The position numbers and the translations under genes were made by a program. From NCBI GenBank assembly GCA_020746105.1, contig CM036642.1:1519501-1583500 (forward strand): a stretch of DNA of 64,000 nucleotides, read 5' to 3'. A model generated the notes under the pieces. The model saw only the letters and a list, made by a program, of their open reading frames with translations. It did no database searches and had not been told where the DNA came from. The DNA is from Trogon surrucura. Its lineage: Eukaryota > Chordata > Aves > Trogoniformes > Trogonidae. This document shows positions 1 through 12,200 of the stretch, piece by piece (position 1 is the first letter of the stretch; each line of letters starts with the position of its first letter).

Positions 1-33
1 TTTCGAAGTAGACATCCACGTCGTCCGTGGGCA
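1..33 (-). CDS. APLP2: APLP2 exon 8, first 33 bases (partial)
   Basis: Acceptor CTCGCAG at 34-36 and above on the plus-strand scale, then PTDDVDVYFE, which matches the conserved DVDVYFE stretch just before the APP-family E2 domain. Codon 355 is completed across the junction: Met when the KPI exon is included, Leu when it is skipped. The exon continues beyond position 1. The proline-rich lead-in before DVDVYFE is shorter than the mammalian form I recall. Confidence 0.92.
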
Positions 34-1964
34 CTGCGAGGAGAGGGGCGAGGGTAAGCGGAGGCTCGGAACGCCCGGAGTGCGACGGACAGGTAGGGAG
101 AGGCATCTCCCCGCCCGCAGAATTAACACCACCACCTCGGCAGGCCGAGTTTGCTGAAGCCACACCTACCACGAGTCTGTTTTGGTCTCTCTAAGCTGCC
201 AATTTCCTGCGCAACATCAGCCGGTTACCTCATCCCCAAAACACTGCGGCGACCAGCACCTGTTCGGGCTTCTCGTTAAGTTCTGAAACGAGCATTTTTC
301 TGCTCCAGCGACAGAACGACTCGGATTGCCCGAGAAAAGAACTTGTTTTCTCTTCCCTTTCGCTTTGGCTAGTTTAAATGACATTTTGTGCATGAGCTGC
401 TCGCTGACAAGCTGGCTCCAGACGTCATTAATATGATTAGGGAGCTCGACAATAAATCCGTACAAAACACTCCCCAAGATTTTACACTTCAGACCTACCT
501 TCCCTACCAGATGCACCATGCAGGACTAACAGGCAATGGTATGAGACAAGACAGCAACAGACGGAGGCTCAGTGTGACAAATCGACTCGGCCAATAACCT
601 GGACGGGTTGTATCTTTCAGACAGTCAAACCCGACACGGGGAGAAATAAAATTTCCAAACTGACAACTCCAAGCAGCTGCAAACCCCACGGCGGGGGCTC
701 TGCGCTCCACACGCCGCGATTCAGGAGGAGCCATCAAACCGAGTTGCTGCGCTGCGGTTTTAGAGACTACACAACCCAGAGCCCTTCCTCAAAAAGGATT
801 TACGGCAAAACTGATGCACTTTAGGAGAGAGAGGGCAGAAAGGGCAAGTTAAGGTGACCTTTCAATCATTTTAGTAACCTGAGTAGGGGGAAAAAAAAAT
901 GTATCTTGCAGTTTAGCAGGAACGTGAATCCACAAACCTTTACTCTAACTAGGGAAGGAGAAGTAAAGAAGGGGAAAGGACGGTTGCGAGCGAGGGACAA
1001 CGTGAGATCACGCCTGTACTCGTGGCATTTCTGAACCAGGCTTGGCCACAGAGAACTCTCCTTCCAGCCCCAAATCCCTCTCTAACAGGACCAACTTTTG
1101 TACAAAAAGCTCCTGACATCCGCATCTTTTATTTCAGCACTTCAGTTAGATCAGCCCAATCTAAAGCACTTGCATGAAGCCCATTTTGTAAACAGGATTA
1201 TGGCTGCATAGTCAGGCTGCCAAGCCCCAGACAACACAAAAAGCCTTTCAAAGGGCTTTAATGGCAGCTGAAGTGGAAGTGCTGGAGTTCAACAATAAGA
1301 TTAATAAGGAGGTTAAAATGGTTTTGGGTAGTTTTAGCATCTGACACAAAAGCCAGTTGGAATTGGTGCCTGAACCCTCAAAAAATGCAGAAATTGAATC
1401 ATGATCGTATTGCAAAAGGAGCTAAAAGTGGGAATCTGAACCTTGTACTACCCCTCTGCCATTTTCCCAAAACCCAACAGCAAGAGAAGGCCTCCTACCA
1501 GGAGAACAGCGAGCAGCAACCTACTTTTTGGGACCGCCTGGTCTAACACACGCAAGGTAACAAGACTGGGGAAAGCGAGCGCTTCCTTTCGTACATTTTT
1601 TTTGGGGAAAAAAATATAAATAAATGCAGTTATGCAAACAGGCAAGCTACATGCTTTCACAAGAAGTTAGAGAGAGCCCCTGGTCCCCGCTATAGATCTC
1701 CGAGAGGCCACCTGAGCCCTTCGTAAGAGCCGCAAGCCGACGGTGAGCACAGAGAACCACTTTCCCCAGGAAAAGTTCACCCTGAAGAGAAGCAGAGACA
1801 AGAGGGGACTGCTGCGGAAGGACAGACAGAACCGCTGCGGACACCAGAACCAAAAGGACGAGCTACAGACGTATCCTCTCTTGACCCAGGCAAGGAGGAG
1901 GAGACACCAAACAGCAGACAGACAGAGGCTCGCTTCGAAAGGGCCAGTGGGAGGCAGGACTTAC
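34..1964 (-). other. APLP2: APLP2 intron 7
   Basis: 1931 bp. Several open stretches of 60-100 codons on both strands show no family resemblance. No repeat or RNA gene recognised. Confidence 0.8.
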
Positions 1965-2132
1965 TCATCTTTTTACACACAGCCATACAATACTCCTCTG
2001 ACTCAAAATTGTTCCTGTTGCCTCCGCAGCCTCCATATATAAAGCGAATGCATTTTCTCTTGTTAGGATCGAAGTACCAACGAGGCATCACAGCCCGGCA
2101 GGGCCCTGTCATCGCCTCCTGGGAGCAGACAG
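1965..2132 (-). CDS. APLP2: APLP2 exon 7: Kunitz protease-inhibitor (KPI) cassette exon
   Basis: 168 bp, a multiple of three, phase 1 at both ends, so it can be skipped without a frameshift, as known for APP and APLP2. It encodes one complete BPTI/Kunitz domain of six cysteines: [45 protein letters not shown]. The P1 residue is Arg (GPC-R-A), which suits inhibition of trypsin-like serine proteases. Acceptor TCTCCACAG, donor GTAAGT. All six cysteines and the [11 protein letters not shown] core are intact. Confidence 0.97.
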
Positions 2133-3503
2133 CTGTGGAGACGGGTTAGAACATCAGCTGGTGAGGAGCACACAGGCCCGGCCGAGCGGCTTACGACTAC
2201 TTCAACACCTTCACCCCCACGAGTGACTTCTCCTTAGCAAGAGGCTGGAACAGCAAGGATCTACTTGGCCGACGCCGTGGCGTCACGCCTCGGGTGGCCC
2301 AGCCGTAGAGCCTCCGCTCTCGGTATAAAATGGAAAGAAAACCCTTAAAGCAAAGACGTCCTGTGCTGCTGCACCTCTGCCTGGGCACACGCTTTGCATC
2401 TTAAAGGTGAGGTGGGAGAGCAAGTGAAAAGGGCAGGCTAAGCAAAAGGAATGTGATCGCCGCGGCAATCTCGGCCACGGGGGTTTTCAGTTTTCAAACA
2501 TCTCTGTGCTAAATACTGAAATAAACACTGAAACTCTGGGCAGCCACGGCACGTGAACTGCTTCGACAATAAGCGGGCAGCCTAGGCAGCCGGGTTACTT
2601 TGAGGAGAGAGAACAGACAGTCTGTAAGTCTGCAAGTGTTCTTTGGAGGGGAAAAAAACCCCGCTGCAAAGCCCCAAACCAGCCACCCCAAACGCACTGT
2701 TCCAGTTCTGTTTCAACACCTGCAGCTTTGTAACAGTCTTGTGCATATATGAGCTAAGCCTTGTTTCAGCAAGCAAAATTATCTGCAGCATGCTGGCATC
2801 TTCCCAAGGAGATGCAAGAACTGCTGGCAATGATTCAGTGATCTGTAGCTAATTGAATTTCATTCCCTCTCCCCTCCTCCTTCCTCTGCAGACGCTCCTA
2901 CGCGCAAAAGTACAGGACATCGTCTAACGCCGAGGCACCAGGCATTCAGCAGCTGCCCTCTGCAACGGCACCTACTGCAGAGCACAGCATATATTACTAC
3001 TGCACTAAGTATCTTTTACTCATGTAGTAAAACCGGTCAGGCGGCACCTTTATGCCACCTCTGCGGAGCGCGGCCCATCTGCTTTCAGATGTCGTAAACC
3101 GGGTTTAAAACACCAAATCCAAGCTAAGGGCCCAAAGCTACGGTTTTTGAATCCCTAGCGTGCCCCAAAGGCCTCTAAGGATTTTTCAAAATTAGCCGAT
3201 GCGGAGACAGTTTTCCAACTCGACGCTGCACCTTCGCGGAGGTGCTCGTTCGAGGCGCCTAACGCCGGGCTTTCTGCCAGCGGAGCCGCTGTTTATCTGG
3301 AAACATATGGCAAATGCTCTAGAGAGTTCATTTCAACACTTGAAACACAAGCATCATCAGCCTTCCTCTGTTTACTAACTTATCCGGCAAACAAAACTTC
3401 CAAGCGACGTTTATTGACTTGATCAAGAAGCCATCGCCAACTCGACAGCCGACGGGAACGCTCTCGAGGAAGCGAGAGGCCCGTAGGTTAGGATGCGTCT
3501 TAC
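2133..3503 (-). other. APLP2: APLP2 intron 6
   Basis: 1371 bp upstream of the alternative Kunitz exon. No further exon recognised. Confidence 0.8.
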
Positions 3504-3724
3504 ATTTCATATCGCTGCTGACTTCTTTTTCGGGCAGTGCCTTGTCGTTGCTAGGCTCCGTGGGGGTCTCCTCGTTGTAGTCGTCCACTTTGTAGCTGTC
3601 GTAATAGTAATCACGGTCTTCTACTACGTCCTCCTCCTCCTCTTCGCCTTCGTCTTCTTCGTCCTCGTCTTCCTCCACAGCAGTTCCTGTGAAGTCCTCC
3701 ACGCCTGCCTCTGTAGGGAACTCG
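3504..3724 (-). CDS. APLP2: APLP2 exon 6: acidic Glu/Asp-rich region
   Basis: 221 bp; completes codon 225 as AGC (Ser), then [18 protein letters not shown], a long Glu/Asp run, [20 protein letters not shown] and EKEVSSDMK. This unstructured acidic linker separates E1 from the Kunitz and E2 parts and binds metals. The coding repeat shows as a CTCCTC/TTCGTC pattern on the plus strand at about 3630-3680. Acceptor TCCAG. The exon ends with a T before GTAAGA, phase 1; the final T changes the residue at both possible splice junctions. Confidence 0.95.
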
Positions 3725-4176
3725 CTGGAGGGAAACAGGGAAGTTAGGGAGGGGAAGTTAAGGCTAATTCTCTTACCTGCTGTAGAAACACAAGAAAAAT
3801 AAATGTACCAACTATTGCCGCAGCAACGGGACTTCCCTCGTTACAGACTCGCCCCCCAGGCTCCTCCATGTCTGGGGGGTTTCTATTTTCTTCCCAGCTT
3901 CTCTTCACCAAGTGAACGCTGACCACTGGGGGAGGTATCTACTGCAGCAACTAGTCTTTTTAACTGGCTACGGATGGAGGGAGGGGGCTGCCTGGCCTCT
4001 CCAGTAACAGGAGCGCCGTGAAGTCACCTTGTCCTTCCGCAAGGCTTTTTTTAGGACACTCCCCGCTGGGAAATTGCAAAGCGCAGAAATCCCCCTCTCC
4101 ACCTGGGAGTCGCCGTGTGACATACTCACATCCAGCAACCCCAGCCCTGCAGGGCTGTTACCATCCAGAACCTTAC
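3725..4176 (-). other. APLP2: APLP2 intron 5
   Basis: 452 bp. Splice sites only; no other element recognised. Confidence 0.85.
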
Positions 4177-4352
4177 CTTTTGTAAAGGTTGTAGTCTTCA
4201 TCCTCGTCTTCATCCTCTTCCTCTTTGGACAGAGCCTCATCCACCACCTTCGTCTGAGGACAACAGACGTATTCCGTCCCGTGGAACTGGTCTACGCCGC
4301 AGGGCAGCAGCATGCCGTAACTGTGCAGGATCATCCCTTCCGTCAGGCAAGC
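4177..4352 (-). CDS. APLP2: APLP2 exon 5: copper-binding domain and start of acidic region
   Basis: 176 bp; residues 167-224 and two bases of codon 225. It encodes [35 protein letters not shown] and then an acidic run ([17 protein letters not shown]). The Y-G-M in HSYGMLL supplies the remaining copper-site residues of the family. The double cysteine CCPQT closes the domain. Acceptor CTTTCAG, donor GTAAGG, phase 2. Confidence 0.97.
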
Positions 4353-5675
4353 CTGAAAGAGGAGCCCCGTTACGTCAAGTTTAGCTGCACGCTCACGCTT
4401 CGGATCACGTTTGCCCACCCTACATCCCAAGAACGCTACCAATCGTTCAAATTTTACAAAGAGATAACAAAAGTCAGGAAAAATAGCAAGATGTTTTGTG
4501 CCAACTCAAGGGAGAAAGCACTTGAAAGAAAAGAGAACCGCAGTTTGCTCTTCTGTTAAACTTTCCACTGGAGTTCAGTGAATAATCGCGCAAATGGACT
4601 TTGCGTCAAGATTATTTCAACGTGCCGTAGATGAAAATCAATCGGATAATTCAAGAAAAAGCCAGATGCAAACCGCGATTAGACGTTACGTCTATACACT
4701 TGTCTTAAGTTAAGGAAATGCAGAGCTTCGTGGTGGCCCAGAAAAAAAAAAGCATGAAAAAAGGCATTATTATTTACATCAGAACCCTTCCACGCTTTGC
4801 TCTGTTAGGGCACGGATGTAAAACGAGCCAAACATTTCTGGAAAACTTCTCCAACAACATTGAAAGCAAGTGATTTTTAAATTGGCTTGACGTTAACGAG
4901 TTTATCCTCAATTAAAAGGTGATTCCTCTAGTGCAGCTTTATTTCGATGGGTTTTGGCTCATGGTATTCTAAAGAAATAGCAAGTTTAAGTGGTGCATCC
5001 TTAACCTCATATTTACTAGCACGGTTACAACTAATCACCACGTTGCTCTTCCTACAACTGCTGTTTCTACAAAATGGGAAACGCGTACATTTTGTCACGA
5101 TCTTGTTTCCCTCACCCCCGGTGTAAATGGGCGCGCAGAGATTTTTGCGGCATTTTTGCCAGTCGGATGAAACAAAAAAAAAATAAAAATAAAAAGCCCA
5201 AACCACGAAAAACCCACGGGCTAGATTTACTCTGAGAAGATAATCCACCTCTTATGTAAAACCTCCACTAATCAGTCGCAGCAAAACTCAGCCTGTCCCC
5301 AAGCAACCAAATCCCCAGCAGCAGCAGGTACGCGAATGCAAAACGCGCAGGAAAAACAGGAACCGCTGTAGGATCGCTCTGCCCTCGAAAGAAGGATGAG
5401 CCACAGGTTAAAGCAATATCCTAGAGATGGGATTTCAATTCCTAGCTCTCTCCTAGAGTATGATCTTGGGCAAGCTATGTTTGACAGCTTTTCCAAGAAG
5501 AACTTGGCCAGCTACACAGGATTTTTAAGTCAGTTGAGTACTTTTTTTTCATTATTCTCTGCCTCGGTCCAAGGGAACGACAGACCCCGGAGATAAACGC
5601 CATCACGCTCCGACACCGCGAGCATCCGGGCAGACAGATGCAGAAGAAACACTCCTGCCCCAGCAGCTCCGTTAC
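4353..5675 (-). other. APLP2: APLP2 intron 4
   Basis: 1323 bp. A minus-strand open stretch at 4928-5248 has no family match and no splice support. An A-rich patch lies near 5169-5190. Nothing else recognised. Confidence 0.8.
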
Positions 5676-5788
5676 CTCTTTGGCCACGGTGTGCCAGTGC
5701 TGGTGGCTTTCACACACGTCCATGCGCTCCTTGTGGAAGAACCGGCACTTCTCTGGAACCAGCAGGACGTCGCTTACGAATTCTCCCA
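5676..5788 (-). CDS. APLP2: APLP2 exon 4: end of growth-factor-like domain, start of copper-binding domain
   Basis: 113 bp; completes codon 129 (Val) and encodes residues 130-166: [34 protein letters not shown]. The HWHTVAKE motif carries the two histidines that, in APP, coordinate copper together with a downstream tyrosine. The acceptor has a long T tract (TTTTTTTTCCAG); donor GTAACG, phase 0. Confidence 0.97.
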
Positions 5789-8194
5789 CTGGAAAAAAAA
5801 ACGAGAAGCAGAACCAGTTCGCACGTGTCCAACTCCCAACAGAAGGCAAAGCCACGACCAGAGCCAAACTCTAAAAGGGAGGTGCATCACAGCAAAGCTA
5901 GTTCAGGCTGTCTGGGGCTGTAACAGCCTGGAAATGTTGACGTGCCACGAGTGTCATCTGTCTTCTCAGTATCTGAGCGAGTCTTGTTTGGTTTTGTTTT
6001 CAACAGTTTCCAGCTGGTTTAATTCAAGATCAACTGCAGCACATTCCCTGACGCGGGGAAGTCCTAACCAAAACACAGAGGGCTGGAAAAATAAAAACGA
6101 CGCAGCCCAAAACCCCAAGTACAGCCAGGGTCAGCAAATACACTGCATTCCAACATTTCGATAACCACAACCTCACCAGCACAACGTAGTTTTGGCGCAG
6201 CCTTAAAGCCAGACTCTCGCTTTTGAGGAAGGTGGGAGAGAATCAATCTGCTCTGCAGATTCTTTGTTAGTTGGGACTTAAAAGCTATTTAGCCTAAATT
6301 TCCAGCACAGCTCGCTCTGGCACCAACATCCATGAAGTAAGTACCAGAACTGTGTGAATTATTACTTTCTGATAACGAGATCAATCAGTATTCATCATCC
6401 CTTTTCACTTAGTTAAGGGAAGAAAGGTAAAACTGACCGAACTTTAAAATTAGGAGACCGTGGTTGTGAGGAACAACGTGCAGAAGATGTTTGGAAGATT
6501 CTCTCCGTTCACTCAGGGATTGGAAAAACACATTATGGACACCTGCCCCAAGTGTGGGCACTGCTATCAAAACAAAACCCTCTCCCTTTTCAGATGGGAA
6601 GTGTTTCTGCATCACCTCACACAACTGGCAGCAGCCTGTTTTTTCACACCTCGCCAGGCTCAGCCTCGCTCCCCTCACCCCATTGTCGCCTCGATTTTAC
6701 GGTGAGAGCGCTAATGGGTTCTCCTCTTCACCTTTGAAATACAAAAGAGCTTTCCTTGGTGGGGGGAGGCAGGAGAAGGTTACTCCTGGTAAGATCCTGC
6801 CTCCAGAGAGTCTGGGCATCAATGGCGCAAGGAAGACAAGCAGGAGTGGGGGGAAAAAAACCCTCAAAATAATCAAAAAGTCATACACACCCCAGAGAAA
6901 CACACAGTATGTTTGCAAAGGGCAGTTTGTGGACTCCTAAAGGCAACAAAAAGGTAATTTTATGCACCTCTGGACTCTTGACCTGCAACTCAAGATTGGA
7001 AAACCAAAGCTGCCTCGCAGGCCGGGCAGAACAAGTCGAGAACGCTGCGAAAGACACTAATTAAATACTTGAGCAGACAGTTTAATGCCTATCAAATTTT
7101 CGGGCAATGTCACTAAAATCAGCTTATTTTTCCGTGGGAGAATAGGCTCGGGGGAGGATTATTTCTAAAGGAGACGCCGTCTCACAAATCCGGAGATCTT
7201 TGCTTTCAGCCTTACTTCCATCAGTTGTTCTCAGTATAATCAACTGGGTTTGGTCGCTTCTCAAACCTGAATTTCCACAAAGATGCAGGATGGGTCTGCA
7301 CCCAATTTTGTTTCTTTCAAAGTGCTTTATGCCCATCTAGTGAGGGGTGTTGCAGTACCCACACGGTTCTGCAGATTTGCTTCTGCTCTGCTTCAAACCA
7401 CTCGCTAACTTGACTTTGGGTTACAAATTATGACAACCGGCTCCCTCCCGAACGCTCCCAGCAACCAGACTCTCCGAGATTGCACAAGACCGCTTACAAA
7501 ACGAGTCTTTTCCAGCGGATACACTGGAAAGAGATTCAGCCGGCTGAGACTAAGCTTACTACTAAGAGCGCACGCGGCGCCGCACAGCGCCGGGCGCGAT
7601 CCGCAGGTCCAAAGCCACGAGGTAAACAAGCTTAACACGTTGCCTGCTTCAAGTGGGTGGATAGATTCTGGAAAGCACCACGAAATCCATCACAGTTTAT
7701 CTCGTATTCTCGCACCGTTCCAAGCGGGGACGCGGGATACAGCTGCAAGAAGCGGGGCCTCTTTGAAACTGGAAAGTTTAAATATAGCCGTCGAAACAGA
7801 ACAGAGATCTCTTGCCAACACTGAAGCAGGAAGCCTGAGCACACTGAGCATTTCAGTCTCCAAGGCAACAAAATATTAAAGCTCCCCCAAAATAGGATCA
7901 GAGTTTTAAACCCCAGTGTCTTTGTGATACTCGGATACAATAGCCCACAGGTTTTTATGTCGCAGAGAGAACGGGGATTTCTTTTTCACGCCAGGCACCA
8001 TTATTCCACCACAGCTGTTATCAAGCTGCCGATCCGCTCGAGAACGGCAGAGTTCCATCTTGCGGAAATAAAAGCGCCCGAGTGGGAGCTGGATGTGGAA
8101 ATGGCAACCTGGTGCGAGAGCCACCTCGTCAAGTCAGTCGTCCTGCCTGTGAGGGCGTCAGGACGTGCCCAAACACGTCGCGCCCCGCACTCAC
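5789..8194 (-). other. APLP2: APLP2 intron 3
   Basis: 2406 bp. The part near 7.43-7.75 kb and 8.0-8.2 kb is rich in CpG but is not a clear island. No exon-like block, repeat or RNA gene is recognised. Confidence 0.8.
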
Positions 8195-8324
8195 CCAGGC
8201 ACTTGTAGGGCACGACGATGTGAGTGTGGTCCTTGCACTGCTTCTTCCCCCTCTTGCACCAGCTGTCGATGCTGACGGGCTGATTGGCTTCCACAACGTT
8301 CGTGATCTGAAGGTCTGGGTACAT
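8195..8324 (-). CDS. APLP2: APLP2 exon 3: growth-factor-like domain, second half
   Basis: 130 bp; residues 86-128 plus one base of codon 129. It encodes [19 protein letters not shown], then a basic cysteine loop (CKRGKKQCK) and PYKCL. The basic residues between the cysteines form part of the heparin-binding surface of E1. Acceptor TAACAG, donor GTGAGT, phase 1. The loop between KKQC and PYKC has the spacing typical of APP-family members. Confidence 0.97.
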
Positions 8325-9061
8325 CTGTTAAAGGAGACGCAAAGAGAGGGAGAGGTTTCTCTCCAGAAAAGACAAAAAAAGGTGCAAAGCGGCTCCTAAC
8401 CCGGCGCTCCGCACGAGAACCAGTTCAAATTCGCACACGGACACACGTTCTCTTCTGGATCAAGCTCCCAACAGCTGAAGACATAAAAAAGCCCCCAGCT
8501 GTTTGTCACACAGGGCTGGAAAAACACGATGTATCATCGCTTCCTTGCAGCAGGAGAAAGCCAGGTCAGCGGCAAGAGCCTTCATCGGCACTAAGCCGAG
8601 GCGTCTGGCTTTGCAGGGTCGGGGAGAATTCCTTATCTTCTGCCCTGCCTCGAGCAGCACGACACCCTCTGCAAGAGGGCAATCACCAACCAGGAGGGTT
8701 CAGTAATATCTTCAGACTCTCTCATCACTTGTCAAGCTAATGTGCACCCACCTCCTCAGGTTTCCTCGTGCCTGCTCCATCTGTGATGCATTAATATGAT
8801 ACTCACATCCTGCTCGAGTTCTCGAGTCCAGACTGACTTATATTTAGGCTTCTACTATGTGAACCAAATGTAACCCCAGTTTTATCAGCCTTGTGAAGCA
8901 GTTTTAAAAGTTTTCCAGGCCAGACTTAACGCATTCTACCCCTTTTCCGTTAAAAAAACCCCACAAACATTCCTTGTGATACCCCTGCGCATTTAAAGAC
9001 TAAACTGGAATCCAGTTTCTTTAGGAGCAGCGACCGGTGAGGATCGCACAGGAAAACTCAC
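8325..9061 (-). other. APLP2: APLP2 intron 2
   Basis: 737 bp between exons 2 and 3. Nothing recognisable is seen apart from the splice sites. Confidence 0.85.
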
Positions 9062-9235
9062 CTCCTGGCAGTACTGCAGAATCTCTTCTTTGCTCCCAAA
9101 GCAGCTCTTAGTCCCCGAAGTGTCAGGTTCCCATTTCCCAGTCTGGATATTCACGTGCATGTTGAGCTTCCCACAGAACATGGCAATCTGAGGCTCTGCC
9201 ACCGCAAACCCTGTCCCAGCGTTGGCTGCGAGCGC
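9062..9235 (-). CDS. APLP2: APLP2 exon 2: growth-factor-like domain, first half
   Basis: 58 codons (residues 28-85), phase 0 to phase 0, acceptor CTCACAG and donor GTGAGT. It begins [10 protein letters not shown] and carries the APP-family signature [17 protein letters not shown], followed by GTKSC and ILQYCQE. The cysteines belong to the disulfide network of the N-terminal growth-factor-like/heparin-binding domain (E1). This domain faces the extracellular or lumenal side and supports dimerisation and heparan sulfate binding. The match to APLP2 is unambiguous because APP has a different sequence before AEPQIAMF. Confidence 0.97.
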
Positions 9236-12200
9236 CTGTGAGGACAAGGAGAAGCAAAACCCGTTGATTGCATTATCCGAGCGAAAGCTGAACAGCCCCG
9301 AAGAACCAGAAACCCTCTGGCAGCTTCCCAGAGATGCTGCCTCTTAATCCAGCTATCGCTGGAGTCTTGCAACTAATTTCATAACCCTAATTCCTTAAGG
9401 CTGGTGAGCCCACACCAAGTTGTCACCAGCAAGGTGTTCCTTCTCCCAAACTCTGATTTTATTATTGCAACAGCACCTGACCAAATGAAAAAAATAATTC
9501 ATACTTAAAGGATGCGCCCACACAGCTAAAACAGATGGCAGAAAAAACTTAAAATTGATATTTGAGGATAAATCACTAATAATTTCTGGCAGAAACACCT
9601 CTGTGAGGTTACACACAAAGCAGGTATTGCTACTACTAAAGCAACTGCTTCCCACCGTGAGAATCCCAGAATTTCAAGCCATGTTTCTCCCAAAACTTGC
9701 AAATATTTGGGATAGAAACACCCAAGCTTCTTGCCCAAACATACACGTAAGGATGACTCAAATTCCTCAAAGCCTTCTGCCTTTCTGATGTGTATTCTGT
9801 GCACTCCCCACCCAGCAACCCAGCCCCACGTTCAGGTCAAACTGCAGACGGATCAATGAGAACAAGGTCAGGTTCCCTTTCTGAAATCTTGCTGGTTGAC
9901 CAAAAGAAGAAGAAAGGGCACTAAATTAAATTGCAGACTCCTCGTCTGGTTTTTTTTTTCTGGAAAGACTGAGCGGCTGCTGGTAGCTGAACACCCTCTC
10001 CCTCCGTAACTGTTGTAAAAGATAAAAAAAATAAAAGCGGTGCGAGGCAAAAACCAGATGAACTCCTAAATCGAAAGCTCTTTAAGGTGTTTAGGGGAAC
10101 GAAATCCATTTCAACTACTTCAGACAAGGCAGATTAGAAACAGCAAGACGCAGAGGCTTCGGGGCTGCCCCTAAGCTGCTTTTTCCCTGGCAGGCAGCAC
10201 CAGCCCTACCTTCATATTTCACTTCTGCACTGAAAAATGCACACATTATACTGCGGGCACCGCTCGTTCCCTGTCGCCTGCAGGTCCCCATCAACTTGCA
10301 TCAATCCGTGTCCGCTACAAGCGACTAAAGGAGCGAGGAGAACAACTCAGCTGGACAACCCTTGCGGGCAGCTCCTCGCTGCTGGATATGAGGAAAAAAG
10401 GCAAAACCTAGAATAATCCCCCAGAAACACACAGAAGCTTTGGAAGAGGGTCTTGTTCTCTCTCTCCAAACAACCACCAAAGCAACTCTTTCCAGAGGGC
10501 GCAAGACTCGACACGTTCAAGGGAACGACCGGTTTTGGTTTATGACAACACGACCGCCGGGGCCAAGATCCGCACGAAGCGGGAACTCTCGCAAGAGGAA
10601 TACGGCGCGTCCCGAGAGAAGAGATCGCCTGGAGAGCGGCAGCGGCGCTCCGCTCGAAATCTGGTTCCTTCAAAGCAAAACTTAACAAGCACGCCGCAAA
10701 ATCTGGTAATTGCAGGAGCAGAACGGGGCGAGCTCCATCCTGAGAGGCAGAAACATCCCGAAGCGATCCGTTCCGACCAGCTCCTGCAGGAGCAAACCCC
10801 TGTTCAGACACATACCAACCTCCTGAAATCATGACCGGCCCCAATTTACGTACCGATGCGAGCTCCTGGTGGCTTTTGGCCGGGCCTGACACCTCGGCAC
10901 TGTGGCAAAGGTATCATTCCTCCTCCTCCTCCTGCTGCTCGGTGGATTGCTCACATAGTTTGCATATCAGTCGTTGCTGTAGCTACCAGAACAGGCTAAG
11001 CCCCAACTCACAGCTGAGCAAACGAGACTAACGACTCGCTTGATTTCGTCACTTTTAATCAAACGGAAGAAATCTTTCCTTGAACTGCGCCGTTGAGTAA
11101 ATTAATGAGCTTTGATATACCAAGAACAGAGAGGCCGTCCAGTCGCGCGCGTCCTCGGCCAACATTATTTTAGGAGCTATTATCCCCTCAATACTTACCC
11201 ACAACACGAGAGCAAGAAGAATGTTATTAAATACTTCTGCCTAAACCGCTGCTCCCTTCACCGGCCCTTGCGTTTACAAGATGTTTCGTGCTACGTTAGC
11301 TCTGCCGTGTGGGACAGTTCTGCAACCCCGCGTGCTTCCCGAGACCAAAGAAGTATTTGAGTCCACAAACGCCTAAAATCTCTGGCCAGTTCATGTCCAA
11401 TTCCTCACCCTGTCATGCAGTGCCTGATCTATGGCCCAGAAACACTAGAATTCAAACCTTTAAATCTTCTTTTCCTCCTTCTCTGCCCAAGTATCCCGTC
11501 TTTTATCCATTATGAGACTCGTGGAGGTGGGTTTGATCCGTGAGCTTTGCCCATCCAGAGAGCTCTAAAAAGGCTCTCGTGCCTCTTCTTCCTGCAAGTC
11601 ACCGACCATCTCAACGGAAGGGCAGGCAAGGCTGGAGAGATTATGGACAGAAGTATCTGCAAAACATCACATTTAACTGCATTCTGCATTTTTCCACCAG
11701 GTCAGGCACTACAGTAACCTTGCTGACCTGATCAGATCAGCCAGAACATGAGTCTTCCTTCCAGCAAAATCAGAGCGGAGCGAGAAATCTTAAGATTCCC
11801 TCTTTATTTACGCTTTCCATCAGGTTTCCTCCCTCGAAACACACGGGGGGGCAACCCCGGCCGGATAAAACAAGAAGCTTAAGTTGCTTTCAAACTGCAA
11901 CTCCAGCCTGTAGAATTTATAAGCTGCTGAAAAAAAAAAAAACCCAAAAACCCTCTGATTGTGAATTGCATGGACCTGGTGGCCAGAAAACAAGGATTAA
12001 TAGGCACTGAGAGCATTCACTGCCCCCAAAGAATATGCAGGATTGCGTCAGATCTCCTGCTCCAAAGAGCTACAAGTATTCTACACCTGCTTGCTGCTAT
12101 GCTGGCAAAAAAAAATATGCCAGGCAGTACTTGGGAAGATTACTGGCACTGTTTGGTTTTCATTAAGCAAAGCCCTTTGCAAGTATTTTAAATCAGAAGG

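Noticed and set aside
4029-4559. 176-codon plus-strand open frame
   Set aside because: It runs antisense to APLP2 exon 5 and its intron; the minus strand carries the conserved copper-binding domain. It has no family resemblance.
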